From: Nitrospira sp.
GTDB lineage: Bacteria > Nitrospirota > Nitrospiria > Nitrospirales > Nitrospiraceae
Assembly: GCA_029194725.1 (NCBI GenBank)
Contig: JARFXQ010000001.1
Span: forward strand, 186,001 to 250,000
Direction of reading: 5' to 3'
Length of the DNA stretch: 64,000 bases
In this document: positions 63,601 to 64,000 of the stretch, piece by piece
Numbering within the stretch: the stretch's first letter is position 1
How the letters are laid out: each line of letters starts with the position of its first letter
Notes under the pieces: generated by a model
The model's input: the letters and a program-made list of their open reading frames with translations, nothing else
The model's database searches: none
What the model was told of the DNA's origin: nothing
Position numbers and translations under genes: made by a program

Positions 63601-64000
63601 ACAAGCCCGTCCTTTCGGGCATCCTGCAAAAACAACCTCGACGTTGATAATAACTCGTCTAAAAGTCGTTCGCTCACGCTACCGTACTTTGGATCTTCAA
63701 TATGCCAGCGATCAGACATAAGAGGAAGGGCAAGGAACGCAGCTACCCATTGCAGCTCTTTGCCACGCACCAGATACTGATATCGTTTCTTGAGCCTGGC
63801 ATCCACAAACAATTCATATGTAAGATTGTATCCCAATGTATCGTCATAGAACGGAATGAGCCAGTAAGTGAACATGGTCAACCCGCTCCATACACCTGTT
63901 ATTCCAGGCCTTTCCAATTCTTCCAGCCGCAGTGAGCAGAACAAGCCTGTGTCAGGTGGAACCTCTGTCACTTCAAAAACATTAGACTCGTTCTGACTCT
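63585..64000 (-). CDS. Hypothetical protein, 5' end beyond window
   Basis: At least 138 residues; the frame remains open to position 64000, so the true start lies outside and the GTG at 63971 is probably internal. Visible: EVPPDTGLFCSLRLEEL, TMFTYWLIPFYDDTLGYNLT, YELFVDARLKKRYQYLVRGK, QWVAAFLALPL (a hydrophobic segment), ending KDGLVRLKM. The pattern resembles small envelope lipoproteins with a C-terminal hydrophobic stretch, but the signal region cannot be seen. No family recognised. Confidence 0.65.
   Translation of the reverse strand, partial: SQNESNVFEVTEVPPDTGLFCSLRLEELERPGITGVWSGLTMFTYWLIPFYDDTLGYNLTYELFVDARLKKRYQYLVRGKELQWVAAFLALPLMSDRWHIEDPKYGSVSERLLDELLSTSRLFLQDARKDGLVRLKM

Noticed and set aside
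1..64000. CRISPR array
   Set aside because: No run of short regularly spaced identical repeats and no cas genes. The longer repeats at 63.2-63.5 kb are not of CRISPR type.

Overview
The window looks like a chromosomal segment of a Nitrospirota bacterium, probably Nitrospira-like. This is an inference from the overall resemblance of the proteins, the moderately high GC content and gene groupings such as ISC Fe-S assembly, pyrophosphate-type phosphofructokinase, clusters of universal stress proteins, and rubrerythrin/DUF3501. There is no rRNA or marker gene to settle it.

Layout. (1) 1-1283: the left edge has a broken nucleotidyltransferase gene with a small partner gene, and a Pmp3-type membrane peptide. 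(2) 1442-3121: gltX followed by two tRNA-Gln genes. (3) 3248-9882: an oxidoreductase, a [2Fe-2S] ferredoxin and a full iscR-iscS-iscU-iscA-hscB-hscA-iscX set, with an IscR-like operator and an internal terminator. (4) 9883-19864: penicillin-binding protein 1A, a decayed MASE1/PAS sensor gene, typA, a peroxiredoxin/thioredoxin pair, two paralogous His-rich periplasmic proteins, an SDR enzyme and a 58-residue membrane peptide. (5) 20060-26282: a defence island of hicAB (hicA frameshifted) and a type I restriction-modification system (hsdS, hsdM, hsdR). (6) 26435-29661: an oxidative-stress operon of rubrerythrin, GlpC-like Fe-S protein, DUF3501 and a double pyruvoyl-tetrahydropterin-synthase fusion. 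(7) 29895-43254: two lipoproteins, then two back-to-back stress and energy gene runs. The leftward run has three universal stress proteins, DUF2934, an unknown protein, a PPi-type phosphofructokinase and a MarR-type regulator with an extra Cys cluster. The rightward run has Usp, an FmdB zinc ribbon, cytochrome c, nicotinamidase, nicotinate phosphoribosyltransferase, a pentapeptide-repeat protein and an alpha/beta hydrolase. (8) 43463-55280: a SWIM/SNF2 helicase, a pair of small-molecule kinases, type II NADH dehydrogenase, a secreted di-heme peroxidase-like protein and a sigma-54 activator. (9) 55598-60550: an EmrAB/OMF-type efflux operon whose MFS pump carries an in-frame 672-bp internal duplication. 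(10) 60971-64000: an accessory tail with two toxin-antitoxin modules separated by copies of a roughly 105-bp repeat, an exact 107-bp duplication and a partial gene at the edge.

How it fits together. Most of the window concerns redox and stress physiology: Fe-S assembly, peroxide handling, NAD salvage, respiratory NADH oxidation, c-type cytochromes and universal stress proteins. Mobile or defensive DNA sits at 20-26 kb and 61-64 kb.

The strongest second-look items are the duplicated MFS pump, the repeat/toxin-antitoxin array at the right end, the terminator inside the isc operon, the IscR-like palindrome, the two stress/NAD-salvage gene runs and the Cys-bearing MarR protein. Four genes are broken by single-base shifts at homopolymer runs. 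These may be real pseudogenes or sequencing/assembly errors and should be checked first.
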